From contig NZ_JBHSEC010000020.1 in the NCBI RefSeq assembly GCF_042651785.1, positions 124,001-188,000 of the forward strand: a stretch of DNA of 64,000 nt. Direction: 5' to 3'. How positions within the stretch are numbered: the stretch's first letter is position 1; the number at the start of each line of letters is the position of its first letter. Source of the DNA: Chungangia koreensis (lineage in GTDB: Bacteria; Bacillota; Bacilli; Bacillales_A; Planococcaceae). Below the pieces are notes generated by a model that worked only from the letters and a program-made list of their open reading frames with translations, had not been told where the DNA came from and ran no database searches. A program made the translations under genes and the position numbers. Shown one piece after another: positions 15,905 to 24,600 of this stretch.

Positions 15905-18232
15905 TTATTTGTTCTTCCGTTTCCGACTTTTGGACTTCGGAACATTTTCGTAGAACTTTTTCTTCTTGTTATTTTTCGGTTTATTCTTATCGTCTTTCTT
16001 CTGATCCTTTTGTCCACGCTGGCCAGGTGCGCCATCCTTTTTCTTCGCACGTATAACCTTTGGTGCATCAGTACGTGTGCGATGGAATGTTTTCTTCATG
16101 CCCACAAGTTCAAAGTCGATGGCCGATTCTTCCGGTTTTACTGCCACGACACGGACGGTCACTTCATCCCCGATACGGAATTGTTTGCCGCTATGCTGAC
16201 CGATCATCATCATTTGACGATCGTCGAAGTGGTAGTAATCATCCACTAAATAGCTGACATGGACAAGACCTTCAATTGTATTTTCAAGCTCGACGAACAT
16301 ACCGAAGTTCGTTACGGAACTAATGATACCCTCGAACTCTTCACCAATCTTATCGAGCATGAACTGTGCTTTCTTCAGTGACTCCGTATCACGTTCCGCA
16401 TCAACCGCGCGTCTTTCACGTTCGGATGTATGCTGGGCGATTTCCGGCATACGTGCTCCCCAGTGAGCAATCGTTGAGCTTGATACGTCCCCTTCGATGA
16501 GATACGTACGGATTAACCGGTGAACGATCAAATCTGGATAACGTCGGATCGGCGATGTGAAGTGTGTATAGAAATCAGCTGCAAGTCCAAAGTGGCCCAA
16601 GCTTTCTTCGAAATACTTCGCCTGTTGCATCGAACGTAAGAGCATCGTCGAAATGACTGTTTCCTCAGGAGTTCCCTCGATCGCTTCAACGATTTCCTGT
16701 AAGGCTCTCGGGTGAATATGATTTCCGGTACCCTTTACGACAAGTCCGAAATTCGTTAAGAATTCAAAGAAACGTTGTAGCTTCTCTGGTTTTGGATCTT
16801 CGTGGATCCGGTAAATGAACGGAACCTGCATCCAGTGGAAGTGTTCCGCCACCGTTTCATTAGCCGCCAACATGAATTCCTCAATCAGTTTTTCGGAAAC
16901 GGTACGCTCACGAATGACAACATCTGTCGGCCAGCCCTTTTCATCCACAAGTACTTTCGACTCCTTGAAATCGAAGTCAATCGCACCACGTTCCATCCGC
17001 TTTTTCCGCAGGATCGCTGCAAGCTCTGCCATCGATTCAAACATCGGCACTAATGGTTCATAGCGCTTGATAAGTTCCTCGTCTTTCTCTTCAAGGATCT
17101 TATAGACATCGGTATAGGTCATCCGCTCCGTCGTCTTTATGACACTTTGGAAGATTTCGTGAGAAACAACTTTCCCGCTTCCATCAATCATCATTTCGCA
17201 AGACAATGTCAAACGGTCCACCTGAGGATTCAGTGAACAGATTCCATTGGATAATCGATGTGGAATCATCGGAATGACACGGTCTGTCAAATAGATACTC
17301 GTTGCCCGGTCAAACGCTTCCTGGTCAAGAGGGGAATTCTCTGTCACATAGTAGCTGACATCTGCGATATGCACCCCTAATTTATACGTTCCGTCCGGAT
17401 TTTTCGTTACCGTAACGGCATCGTCCAAGTCCTTCGCATCTGCACCGTCGATCGTGACAATCACTTCATCGCGAAGGTCCCGACGTTTGAACAAATCCTT
17501 TTCGGAAATCTCGTCCGGCACTTTATTTGCCTGATCGATTACCTCTTGTGGGAAATCAGTTTCAATTCCGTAACGGTGAATAATCGATAAGATATCGACA
17601 CCTGGATCGTTTTTATGTCCTAAAATTTGTGTGACCATACCGGTTGCAGATTTAATATCACTCGGCCAACTTGTAATTTCCACAACTACTTTATGGCCAT
17701 CTACCGCGCCTAATGAATCTTCTTTCGAGACGAAAATATCCATCGATAGTTTTTTATCATCAGGAATGACAAATCCAAAGCCTTTATGGTCTTGGAACAT
17801 CCCGACCACTTTAGTAGTCCGTCTTTCGGCAATCCGGATAACGGTCCCTTCACGTCGGTCTCCAGACTTCTCCTTCGAGACACGTACTAAGACGATATCC
17901 CCGTTCATCGCTGAATTGGTTTCATTCGGCGGGATGAAAATATCATCCATTCCATCCTCTTCCGGCGCGACAAAGCCGAAGCCTTTTGCGTGTCCGATGA
18001 ATTTACCACGGAACAGATTCATCCGTTCCGGAACACCGTATCGGTTCGTGCGGGAACGTACTATGTATCCCTGCTCCTCCAACTTAACGAGCGTCTTTAC
18101 AAGCTCCTTAAACTCGGTTGCGTCCGTAATATTCATCTGGTCCTGAATCTCCTGGACAGTCATTGGCTTATATGATTCTTCCTTCATGAATGAAAGAAGT
18201 CGTTCCCTTAATTCGATTTCGTATTGGTCCAT
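15905..18232 (-). CDS. rnr: Ribonuclease R
   Basis: A 775-residue 3'-5' exoribonuclease of the RNB family that degrades structured RNA and non-stop mRNA with the tmRNA system. In order: an N-terminal winged-helix segment (about 1-65), two cold-shock OB domains (about 70-215, GKFIGHAKGFGFVAPEEDG), the RNB catalytic domain (about 245-575, with DGADAKDLDDAVTV carrying the metal-binding aspartates), an S1 domain (about 620-705, EGIISSVTNFGMFVELENT) and a long lysine-rich tail. Start ATG 18232 has AAGGGAGGG. Typical length for the family. Confidence 0.97.
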   Translation of the reverse strand: MDQYEIELRERLLSFMKEESYKPMTVQEIQDQMNITDATEFKELVKTLVKLEEQGYIVRSRTNRYGVPERMNLFRGKFIGHAKGFGFVAPEEDGMDDIFIPPNETNSAMNGDIVLVRVSKEKSGDRREGTVIRIAERRTTKVVGMFQDHKGFGFVIPDDKKLSMDIFVSKEDSLGAVDGHKVVVEITSWPSDIKSATGMVTQILGHKNDPGVDILSIIHRYGIETDFPQEVIDQANKVPDEISEKDLFKRRDLRDEVIVTIDGADAKDLDDAVTVTKNPDGTYKLGVHIADVSYYVTENSPLDQEAFDRATSIYLTDRVIPMIPHRLSNGICSLNPQVDRLTLSCEMMIDGSGKVVSHEIFQSVIKTTERMTYTDVYKILEEKDEELIKRYEPLVPMFESMAELAAILRKKRMERGAIDFDFKESKVLVDEKGWPTDVVIRERTVSEKLIEEFMLAANETVAEHFHWMQVPFIYRIHEDPKPEKLQRFFEFLTNFGLVVKGTGNHIHPRALQEIVEAIEGTPEETVISTMLLRSMQQAKYFEESLGHFGLAADFYTHFTSPIRRYPDLIVHRLIRTYLIEGDVSSSTIAHWGARMPEIAQHTSERERRAVDAERDTESLKKAQFMLDKIGEEFEGIISSVTNFGMFVELENTIEGLVHVSYLVDDYYHFDDRQMMMIGQHSGKQFRIGDEVTVRVVAVKPEESAIDFELVGMKKTFHRTRTDAPKVIRAKKKDGAPGQRGQKDQKKDDKNKPKNNKKKKFYENVPKSKSRKRKNK

Positions 18233-18274
18233 GTTACATCCCTCCCTTTATAGCGTGTACAACGTGCTATCTTT

Positions 18275-19024
18275 TTACACATTCCAATCGAGCGACTGAA
18301 GAAATTCTAAGATGTCTTCGTGCATTTTCTCTTTTTCCGGTCCTAATGTAATCACATGGCCGGATTCTTCATACCAATTGATATTCTTGTCGATCGATTC
18401 GGTTCCCTCATAGATGATATTCGCCGAGTTTACATCGATTACATTGTCTTTTCTTCCTTGGACGACCAATAACGGGGCATATACTAAGTCGATATGTTCC
18501 CGGACGTCTTTCACGAGTGCCTGAAGATCCGTCAGGGATTCCATCGGCGTTTTTTTCAGCTCTTCAATTTCCTGTTCGATCACTTCAGGTGATTTGCCTT
18601 CATACCGTTTATAATCCCTTGCATATTTCAATACGCCTTCGTACATCAATTCGGTCGTTTTCATCGTCATCGGCGAACACATCGTGACGATTCCCTTTAC
18701 AGGAACGCTATACCCTAATTTCAATGAAAACACACCACCAAGAGACAGTCCAGCGACAGCAATTTCCTCATAGCCGACGTCTTTCAAACGGTTATAGCCT
18801 TCGACCACATCTTTCCACCAATCGGACGGTCCTGTATGGACCAATTCTTCAGGAGGAACGCCGTGCCCTTTATAATGTGGTGCAAGAGAAGTATATCCAT
18901 TCTTCTCTAAAAAGCGTCCGAGCATCCGAACGTCCGAAGAGTTTCCTGTAAACCCATGCAATAACAGTACGGCCCTTGGTCCTGCTTCAAATAAGAAAGG
19001 TTTCGGTTGAGTGATTCGCATCAT
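18275..19024 (-). CDS. est: Carboxylesterase (Est/YvaK)
   Basis: A 249-residue serine hydrolase with alpha/beta fold, hydrolysing short-chain esters. The oxyanion motif is LLLHGFTGNSSD, the nucleophile elbow is GLSLGG, the acid is in VVQGRKDNVID and the histidine in YEESGHVITLG. It is close to the Geobacillus Est30 family encoded between secG and rnr in Bacillales. The frame reaches a TTG at 19036, but GGAGGTCATC places initiation at ATG 19024 (or 19021). The physiological substrate is unknown. Confidence 0.93.
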   Translation of the reverse strand: MMRITQPKPFLFEAGPRAVLLLHGFTGNSSDVRMLGRFLEKNGYTSLAPHYKGHGVPPEELVHTGPSDWWKDVVEGYNRLKDVGYEEIAVAGLSLGGVFSLKLGYSVPVKGIVTMCSPMTMKTTELMYEGVLKYARDYKRYEGKSPEVIEQEIEELKKTPMESLTDLQALVKDVREHIDLVYAPLLVVQGRKDNVIDVNSANIIYEGTESIDKNINWYEESGHVITLGPEKEKMHEDILEFLQSLDWNV

Positions 19025-19100
19025 GATGACCTCCAATAGTTATAGCCTATCTTTCCCTTCTCTCACTATACGGGAGAAAAGATTCAAAATGAAAAGAAAA

Positions 19101-19125
19101 CGCCTGACCGGTAGCCGGTCAGGCG
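19101..19125 (-). terminator. Terminator of secG
   Basis: CGCCTGACCG and CGGTCAGGCG form a perfect 10-bp stem with loop GTAGC; the minus strand continues with TTTTCTTTTC. Confidence 0.85.
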
Positions 19126-19139
19126 GTCTATGTTTAGTA

Positions 19140-19367
19140 TTAGAATTTCACGACTAAAATCGCCAAGATGAAGAACAAAACTGCAAGAACGATTGTGGCT
19201 CTATGTAGAACCAAGTCAAGTCCACGCGCTTTTTGTTTTCCGAATAACTGCTCTGCTCCACCGGAGATGGCACCAGACAGTCCCGCACTCTTTCCGGATT
19301 GTAATAATACGACAACGATTAATGCGAGCGAAACAATGACCAATAAAGTCAAAAGAATTCCGTGCAT
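19140..19367 (-). CDS. secG: Protein-export membrane protein SecG
   Basis: A 75-residue subunit of the SecYEG translocon with two membrane helices (about 3-22 and 53-73) joined by the conserved loop LLQSGKSAGLSGAISGGAEQ and LFGKQKARGLD. The longer frame to 19397 contains the ribosome site CAGGAGGTGG in its codons, so ATG 19367 is the start. It stands upstream of est, rnr, smpB and ssrA but has its own terminator. Confidence 0.96.
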   Translation of the reverse strand: MHGILLTLLVIVSLALIVVVLLQSGKSAGLSGAISGGAEQLFGKQKARGLDLVLHRATIVLAVLFFILAILVVKF

Positions 19368-19569
19368 GAATTCCACCTCCTGAATAAACACCTTCACATA
19401 GAACTAATTCTATCAAAAACTCCCTACTTATACAATACGACTTTTTTCAGAAAGATTTGAACGATTACGGAAAAGTTCTTTTTACCGTTCAATATCATTG
19501 TTTTAATCCACCCATCCCTCGGCTTAAGCTGTAATCGTCAGCTTAAAATCCGAATAAGATGAAAAAAGT

Positions 19570-19797
19570 ATGTTTACGTTGGGAGGAAGAATTATAAAGT
19601 TTACTCTGAATTCATATCTGCCATACTTGTATACATTATTAGCAATAACAGGAATTTTAGCAGCTACAGGATATAAAAATATAGCGAATACTATTATCAA
19701 GTACGTGCTAATACTCATGATCATCTTTATTGTAATTTCTTTAATTTTCTATTTAACTGGACATTTAAGGATTACTTTTGTACCAAAATTTAAATAA
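19570..19797 (+). CDS. Small membrane protein of unknown function, start codon uncertain
   Basis: Two or three hydrophobic segments (YLPYLYTLLAITGILAA and TIIKYVLILMIIFIVISLIFYL) and a basic end (RITFVPKFK) mark a small membrane protein. The only in-frame ATG (19570) precedes and overlaps GGGAGGAAG. Exactly 7 nt after GGAGG stands ATA (19594-19596) followed by AAGTTTACT, as if an original ATG (giving MKFTLNSYL) has become ATA. Initiation at ATA is inefficient but known. So this is either a weakly expressed 67-residue protein or a gene disabled by one base. A hairpin follows at 19804-19842. Family not recognised. Confidence 0.45.
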   Translation: MFTLGGRIIKFTLNSYLPYLYTLLAITGILAATGYKNIANTIIKYVLILMIIFIVISLIFYLTGHLRITFVPKFK

Positions 19798-19803
19798 GGT
19801 TAA

Positions 19804-19842
19804 AACAGGCAATTCGAATGGTGTCATTCAAAGTGCCTGATT
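19804..19842 (+). terminator. Hairpin after the small membrane protein gene
   Basis: CAGGCA...TGCCTG with an inner GAATG/CATTC stem, followed by ATTTTCT. It probably ends the rightward small gene; it also faces the end of the leftward dus gene. Confidence 0.55.
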
Positions 19843-19862
19843 TTCTACTTAAAGTTAAGAAA

Positions 19863-20825
19863 TCATTCTTTTACAAATTGATCGAGCAAAGTACGCACTT
19901 CGTCCGGTGTCGCTGTGTTCATTAATTGATTACGCAATTCACCCGCACCCCGGAAACCACTGACGTAAATTTTAAAGAATCGCTGGAGGGCTTTGAAGTT
20001 TCGTGGTTCAAATTCCTTCGCATAGTGCTCATAGAGATCGAGGTGCAGCCTTAACAGATTGAGCAATTCTTCACTGCTATGTTCTTTCTTCTCCATTTCA
20101 AAAGCAAACGGGTTTTTGAAAATGCCTCGACCGATCATTACTCCATCAACGCCGTATTGTTCCACAAGCTCCAAACCTTTTTGACGGTCAGGAATATCCC
20201 CGTTGATGGTCAATAGTGTGTCAGGAGCTACCTGATCACGTAGTTTCTTAATCTCCGGGATGAGATCCCAATGGGCATCCACTTTGCTCATTTCTTTTCG
20301 TGTACGCAAATGGATGGACAGATTCACGATGTCTTGTTCCAATATGTGCGTCAGCCATTCACGCCATTCTTCTATTTCCGTGTATCCGAGCCTTGTCTTG
20401 ACACTTACCGGCAAACCTCCCGCTTTGGCTGCCTGAATCAGCTCTGCTGCAACTTCTGGCCGACGGATCAGGCCGCTTCCCTTTCCATTCTGCGCTACAT
20501 TCGGTACCGGGCATCCCATATTAATATCGACACCGCTGAAACCTTCTTCCGCCATTCCGATACTCATTTGTCTGAAAAATTCGGGCTTGTCTCCCCAAAT
20601 ATGAGCGACAATCGGTTGCTCATCTTCTGTAAAAGCCAAACGACCCCGCACACTATTGTGTCCTTTTGGATGACAGTAACTTTCCGAGTTTGTGAACTCT
20701 GTGAAAAAAACATCAGGTTTAGCTGCAGCACTCACGACATGTCGAAAAACAACATCTGTCACATCTTCCATTGGTGCTAATATAAAAAACGGCCGTGGTA
20801 AATCACGCCAAAAATTTGTAGACAT
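19863..20825 (-). CDS. dus: tRNA-dihydrouridine synthase
   Basis: An FMN-dependent TIM-barrel enzyme of about 320 residues that reduces specific uridines in tRNA D-loops. Visible motifs are FILAPMEDVTDVVFRH (N-terminal barrel), GVDINMGCPVPNVAQNGKGSG with the catalytic cysteine, SVKTRLGY, TINGDI and GVMIGRGIFKNPFAF (FMN phosphate site). Several Bacillales genomes carry two or three dus paralogues; the subgroup is not assigned. The frame begins with TTG at 20837 directly behind AAAGGA, too close for that site, so ATG 20825 is preferred though spacing is then long. Confidence 0.93.
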   Translation of the reverse strand: MSTNFWRDLPRPFFILAPMEDVTDVVFRHVVSAAAKPDVFFTEFTNSESYCHPKGHNSVRGRLAFTEDEQPIVAHIWGDKPEFFRQMSIGMAEEGFSGVDINMGCPVPNVAQNGKGSGLIRRPEVAAELIQAAKAGGLPVSVKTRLGYTEIEEWREWLTHILEQDIVNLSIHLRTRKEMSKVDAHWDLIPEIKKLRDQVAPDTLLTINGDIPDRQKGLELVEQYGVDGVMIGRGIFKNPFAFEMEKKEHSSEELLNLLRLHLDLYEHYAKEFEPRNFKALQRFFKIYVSGFRGAGELRNQLMNTATPDEVRTLLDQFVKE

Positions 20826-21190
20826 ATTGATATTCAAATCCTTTCATAACAGGGGGCAATCGTGATAAACCCTGTTGAGAATTACAAAATAAAAAAGCAA
20901 AGAAATCTCTGCTTCATTTTCCCAATTACTAAGGTAACCATATTTTACCAGACATTTATGTTATCCGAAAAATGGACATATTACAGTAATGCTAAAAGAA
21001 AATTTTACTATAAATCAAATTAAATGACCATCAAATTCGATTGGAATTTGATGGTCAATTTTTAATTCGTCACTATATTTAATAGAACCTTTACTCATAT
21101 CTCGACTTTGAAGCTCTTCGATGTATCCGTTTAAATGTTTCAGTCCACGAATCCTTGATTCTGATTATATTAGTGCTGTTTGTCGTAAGT
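20826..21190. other. Intergenic region upstream of dus
   Basis: A 365-bp AT-rich gap. It holds the terminator at 21025-21057 and a weak AGCA/TGCT hairpin near 20897. The short open frame at 21121-21333 overlaps the DinB gene on the other strand and has no ribosome site. No further gene is visible. Confidence 0.5.
21025..21057 (-). terminator. Terminator of the DinB-like gene
   Basis: TGACCATCAAATTC and GAATTTGATGGTCA form a perfect 14-bp stem with a 5-nt loop. It lies 130 bp beyond the stop of the leftward DinB gene; U-tract on the minus strand is short. Confidence 0.65.
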
Positions 21191-21661
21191 CTAATCCCAT
21201 ATATTCGGTCTTTCTATTTCTGCCATTCTTAAATATTGTAAAAATTGGCCTGCATGTACTGAGTCGTGATAGGCAATCCGTAGCAGCATATCCCCTAAAT
21301 AACGTTGATAGCCAACATCACTGCGATCAATGACCCTACTATCTAATTCTTCTACAGTAATGGATCGGACATATGCTAAAAAATCTTCAAAATAGGATTT
21401 TGATAACGCAATTTCTTCTTCTACAGAAGTGATTGGTATCCCGTCAAAAGGAGCATGTATTTCATTTAGAGATCCATTGTTTATTAGTAACATATGATAA
21501 TGAAAACTTCCGCTCCATACATGACGAATCATTTCCCCAAAGGACATGGCCTCTTTATGCGGTCTCCAGTCAAGCCAATTATCAGGTAGGGATTGCCATA
21601 GCTTAATTGAGCGTCGCCGTGTTTCTTTTAAATTTAATATAATAAGTTCAACTGCATTCAT
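21191..21661 (-). CDS. DinB-family metal-dependent protein
   Basis: A 156-residue four-helix-bundle protein of the DinB/YfiT superfamily. Three histidines typical of the metal site are in GEMIRHVWSGSFHYH and RIAYHDSVHAGQFLQYLR. Members include bacillithiol-dependent enzymes and proteins of unknown activity; the substrate here is unknown. Start ATG 21661 has AAGGAGGCATCAAT. It is divergent from an ArsR-type regulator gene, which might control it. Confidence 0.82.
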   Translation of the reverse strand: MNAVELIILNLKETRRRSIKLWQSLPDNWLDWRPHKEAMSFGEMIRHVWSGSFHYHMLLINNGSLNEIHAPFDGIPITSVEEEIALSKSYFEDFLAYVRSITVEELDSRVIDRSDVGYQRYLGDMLLRIAYHDSVHAGQFLQYLRMAEIERPNIWD

Positions 21662-21729
21662 ATTGATGCCTCCTTTGTTCTGTACACAAGCTCATTGTAT
21701 CGTTCAATTATTTAGGGTAACATCGAAAT

Positions 21730-22431
21730 ATGAATGTATATCCGAATATTTCATATATCGCAAAGTTAATAGCTGAACCTACAAGGGCAATTATCTTGGA
21801 TTGTTTAATGAATGGCCAAGCGCTGCCTGCTGGTGAATTGGCATACATGGCGAAGGTATCCCATCCGACCATCAGTTCACATTTGTCTAAATTGGTTGAA
21901 GGCAATCTACTTTTAGTAGAGCAACATGGCAGACATCGCTATTTTCGTATTGCAAACAGTGAGGTAGCAGAAGTGATCGAGAAATTCGGAACCATTGCGC
22001 CGACTGTTGAAGTTCGCTCGTTAAGACAATCTCATCATCTCCAACAAGTTCGTCATGCGCGAACTTGTTATGATCATCTTGCCGGGAAACTTGGTGTAGA
22101 GGTAGCAGAAGGATTTATTAACAGAAACTATCTCTTTTTAAAAGATGGCGAATATGCAGTCACAGAAGAAGGGAAAATGTGGTTTTTAAAGTGGGGAATC
22201 AACATAGAGGAAGCAAATCCAAGGAGGATATTTGCAAAGCCCTGTCTTGACTGGAGTGAACGACGCTACCATATTGCTGGATGGTTAGGATCCGAAATCG
22301 CTAAATTGTTTTTTGAACAGAATTGGGTTTCCAAATCAGAGAAAAGCCGAGCTGTCCAACTCACAACAAAGGGTTTAAATGCAATACATGAACAATTAGG
22401 GATTAAACTGAAGAACCAGTCCATCAATTGA
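21730..22431 (+). CDS. ArsR-family winged-helix transcriptional regulator
   Basis: A 233-residue protein with an N-terminal ArsR-type HTH (about 8-85; EPTRAIILDCLMNG, ELAYMAKVSHPTISSHLSKL as the recognition region) and a long C-terminal domain (about 90-225) with HARTCYDHLAGKLG, which recurs in a subgroup of ArsR-like regulators of multidrug or stress genes. No CxC metal site is visible, so it may not sense metal. The ribosome site is weak (TTAGGGTAA). It is divergent from the DinB gene with a 68-bp shared promoter region. Confidence 0.85.
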   Translation: MNVYPNISYIAKLIAEPTRAIILDCLMNGQALPAGELAYMAKVSHPTISSHLSKLVEGNLLLVEQHGRHRYFRIANSEVAEVIEKFGTIAPTVEVRSLRQSHHLQQVRHARTCYDHLAGKLGVEVAEGFINRNYLFLKDGEYAVTEEGKMWFLKWGINIEEANPRRIFAKPCLDWSERRYHIAGWLGSEIAKLFFEQNWVSKSEKSRAVQLTTKGLNAIHEQLGIKLKNQSIN

Positions 22432-22443
22432 CGGACTGGTTCT
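22412..22443 (+). terminator. Bidirectional terminator between the ArsR-type gene and SLH protein gene
   Basis: AGAACCAGTCC and GGACTGGTTCT form a perfect 11-bp stem with loop ATCAATTGAC. It covers the last codons of the ArsR-type gene and ends just before the stop of the converging SLH gene. T tracts are short on both sides. Confidence 0.6.
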
Positions 22444-22449
22444 TACTGT

Positions 22450-24288
22450 CTATTTTAAATTTGATACTCTCCAGCCAGAGCCAACAACGAATTGCAGCTC
22501 ACCATGTGTTTTTTCTTTCAATCCTGTATCCCCTAATGGAACAATCAGTTCGAATTCGCGTTTTAGTTCTGATCCTTTTATCGAATTAATCGATGCTTTA
22601 TTGTAATTCAATAAACTGCCGCCGTCAGCATCAGGTTGCGCTAATTTCCCGTTAATTTCAACAATGCCAAGTTGTTTGATCAACTCATCGGTTTTAGCTG
22701 GTGTATAAACCGAGTTTAAGTATTCTTTCAGTTCCTGCATCGTATCAAGGGACTCTGCCATCCAGCGGTAGTAATTTCCATTGTAGTTGAAACTACCGGT
22801 TACCCGTTTGCCTTCTCCGCCACTTACAACTGACCAGTATACTTTAGAAGATGCTGTAAAAAGATCGATCGCCTGTTGGTTAGAGATTGCTTCTGCCACT
22901 CTCCAGCCTTGGCCCGCGATTAAATGCAATTCCTCTGTTACTTTCTCAGTTTTTCCTGTTCCACTAAGAGGTACTGTCAATTCAAAACTGCGGATAGTTG
23001 AAGATACCGATGATAGTGGTTTAATCACTGCTCTTCGATAATCCATGAGACTGCCGCCATCTGCATTCGGTTGTGCCAATTTGCCGTTAAGCGAAATGAT
23101 TCGCAGTTTTTTAATAATGTCTTCTACTTTTGCCGGAGTATAATATTTCCCTAAATATCCTTTAAGTTTTTCCATCGTACTTAATGATTCGGCCATATAT
23201 CGATACTCTGTCCCGTTATACATGAACGTAATGAGTGTACGATTATCATCTCCGCCACGAACTACGGTCCAATACGCATTTTTCGCGTCAGCGATTAAGG
23301 TTAATGCTTGTTGATCGGTAATTGAGACAGATTCATCTGCTGTAAGATGTGGCGTCGTACCAATAGCTGAAATTTTGAACTCCATAAAGCCTGTTTTCTT
23401 AACTACCACATACAGACGATTGCCTTTTTCGACTAACTTACCTTTGTAATTCTTTTCTAATTTCGCATCAAAAGTTAGCACAAACTCTGTAAGGCCGTTG
23501 ACTCTTGCAATTTCCTTGAAATTGACATTTTCAAATGTGATAACGTTTTTGCCAAATTCCTTCAGATTGAAATTGCTCTCTGGCAGGAAGATCTCCTTTG
23601 CACCGTCCGGATTGACCAATACATATTTAAACATGATCGTAATTGGATTCATATTGACCGGAATCTCATATTGGTTTGTGAATTCATCGGCGTTCATCGC
23701 CCTATATACCATGACCGCAAATTGCACTCTCGTTACTTTCCCGTTTGGCTTGAATGTACCATCCGGATATCCCATGATGATTTTATGTTCTGCCAAAGCT
23801 GAAATTGCTCCATAAGCAGGCGATGTTTTTGATACGTCCTTGAACGTCACATTACCTGTACCTTTGATGTTAAACCCTTTTGAAATCGCCAATGCCACAT
23901 CTGCACGCGTCATCGGTTTATTCGGATAAAACTTGTCGCCTTTTTCAAAAATGCCTGCTTTGACCGCAGCGGCAATTTCCTTATACGCGAAGTCTTTCTT
24001 CTTTACGTCTTTGAAAATCGGAGCTGGATCTTTTTCTGTTTTTAAATCGCGTGCTTTTACTAACATGACTGCTGCCTGAGCTTTAGTAATCCCCTTATTT
24101 GGTTTGAACGTTTTGTCATCGTAGCCATTGATGATTCTTTTATTGACCAAGTACTCGATTTCTTTCTTCGCCCAGTAATCATCTTTTAGGTCCTTGAACC
24201 CTTTCGGTGCTGCCCCTACCGCTGCCGGCATGAACAATCCCACTACTAAAAGGAATGACATGAGCATCGCAAATAACTTCTTCAACAT
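22450..24288 (-). CDS. S-layer-homology surface protein with two IseA-like C-terminal repeats
   Basis: A 612-residue exported protein. Residues 1-26 are a signal peptide (AVGA-AP cleavage). Three SLH domains follow (about 28-75, 88-135 and 145-195; motifs INGYDDKTFKPNKGITKAQAA and IMGYPDGTFKPNGKVTRVQFA), which anchor it to secondary wall polymer. A middle region (about 200-315) is unassigned. The C-terminal half contains two similar copies of about 140 residues, each with YW-x-VV-GG, YNGxxYR(W/Y)MAESL, a YTPAK stretch, NGKLAQP-ADGGSL and a GWRV ending. From memory this unit resembles the cell-wall DL-endopeptidase inhibitor IseA (YoeB), so the protein may restrain autolysins at the wall surface. 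That function is inferred. Confidence 0.82.
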   Translation of the reverse strand: MLKKLFAMLMSFLLVVGLFMPAAVGAAPKGFKDLKDDYWAKKEIEYLVNKRIINGYDDKTFKPNKGITKAQAAVMLVKARDLKTEKDPAPIFKDVKKKDFAYKEIAAAVKAGIFEKGDKFYPNKPMTRADVALAISKGFNIKGTGNVTFKDVSKTSPAYGAISALAEHKIIMGYPDGTFKPNGKVTRVQFAVMVYRAMNADEFTNQYEIPVNMNPITIMFKYVLVNPDGAKEIFLPESNFNLKEFGKNVITFENVNFKEIARVNGLTEFVLTFDAKLEKNYKGKLVEKGNRLYVVVKKTGFMEFKISAIGTTPHLTADESVSITDQQALTLIADAKNAYWTVVRGGDDNRTLITFMYNGTEYRYMAESLSTMEKLKGYLGKYYTPAKVEDIIKKLRIISLNGKLAQPNADGGSLMDYRRAVIKPLSSVSSTIRSFELTVPLSGTGKTEKVTEELHLIAGQGWRVAEAISNQQAIDLFTASSKVYWSVVSGGEGKRVTGSFNYNGNYYRWMAESLDTMQELKEYLNSVYTPAKTDELIKQLGIVEINGKLAQPDADGGSLLNYNKASINSIKGSELKREFELIVPLGDTGLKEKTHGELQFVVGSGWRVSNLK

Positions 24289-24600
24289 ATAACCCCCTAT
24301 GTTTCGTTCTTACACATCGATTAGACTTCTACTCTTGCTTTTTGTTTCATGTTTTCTCTGTATCTTTTTTACTGTTTTTCGAAGTCTAAAATACACAGAC
24401 TTTGCTACTGTATGCAGCACATCATAAAAAGATACCGAGGGATTTCGACTAAATTTTCTTTAATTTTTTACTATAATGATTATTCAAGATGTACAATATA
24501 GTAAGTTTACAGCTAAATTAAGTGAGGTACTTCTTAGGGATTCACCTATATCCCGCCCCTATTTCAGATGGGATATTCTATTGTTTGGGAGTGTAAACGA
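24289..24600. other. Divergent promoter region of SLH and M20 peptidase genes
   Basis: A 312-bp gap between divergent genes. A TATAAT hexamer at 24472-24477 could be the -10 for the rightward M20 peptidase gene, but no good -35 is found at 16-18 bp. No ORF or hairpin stands out. Confidence 0.4.
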
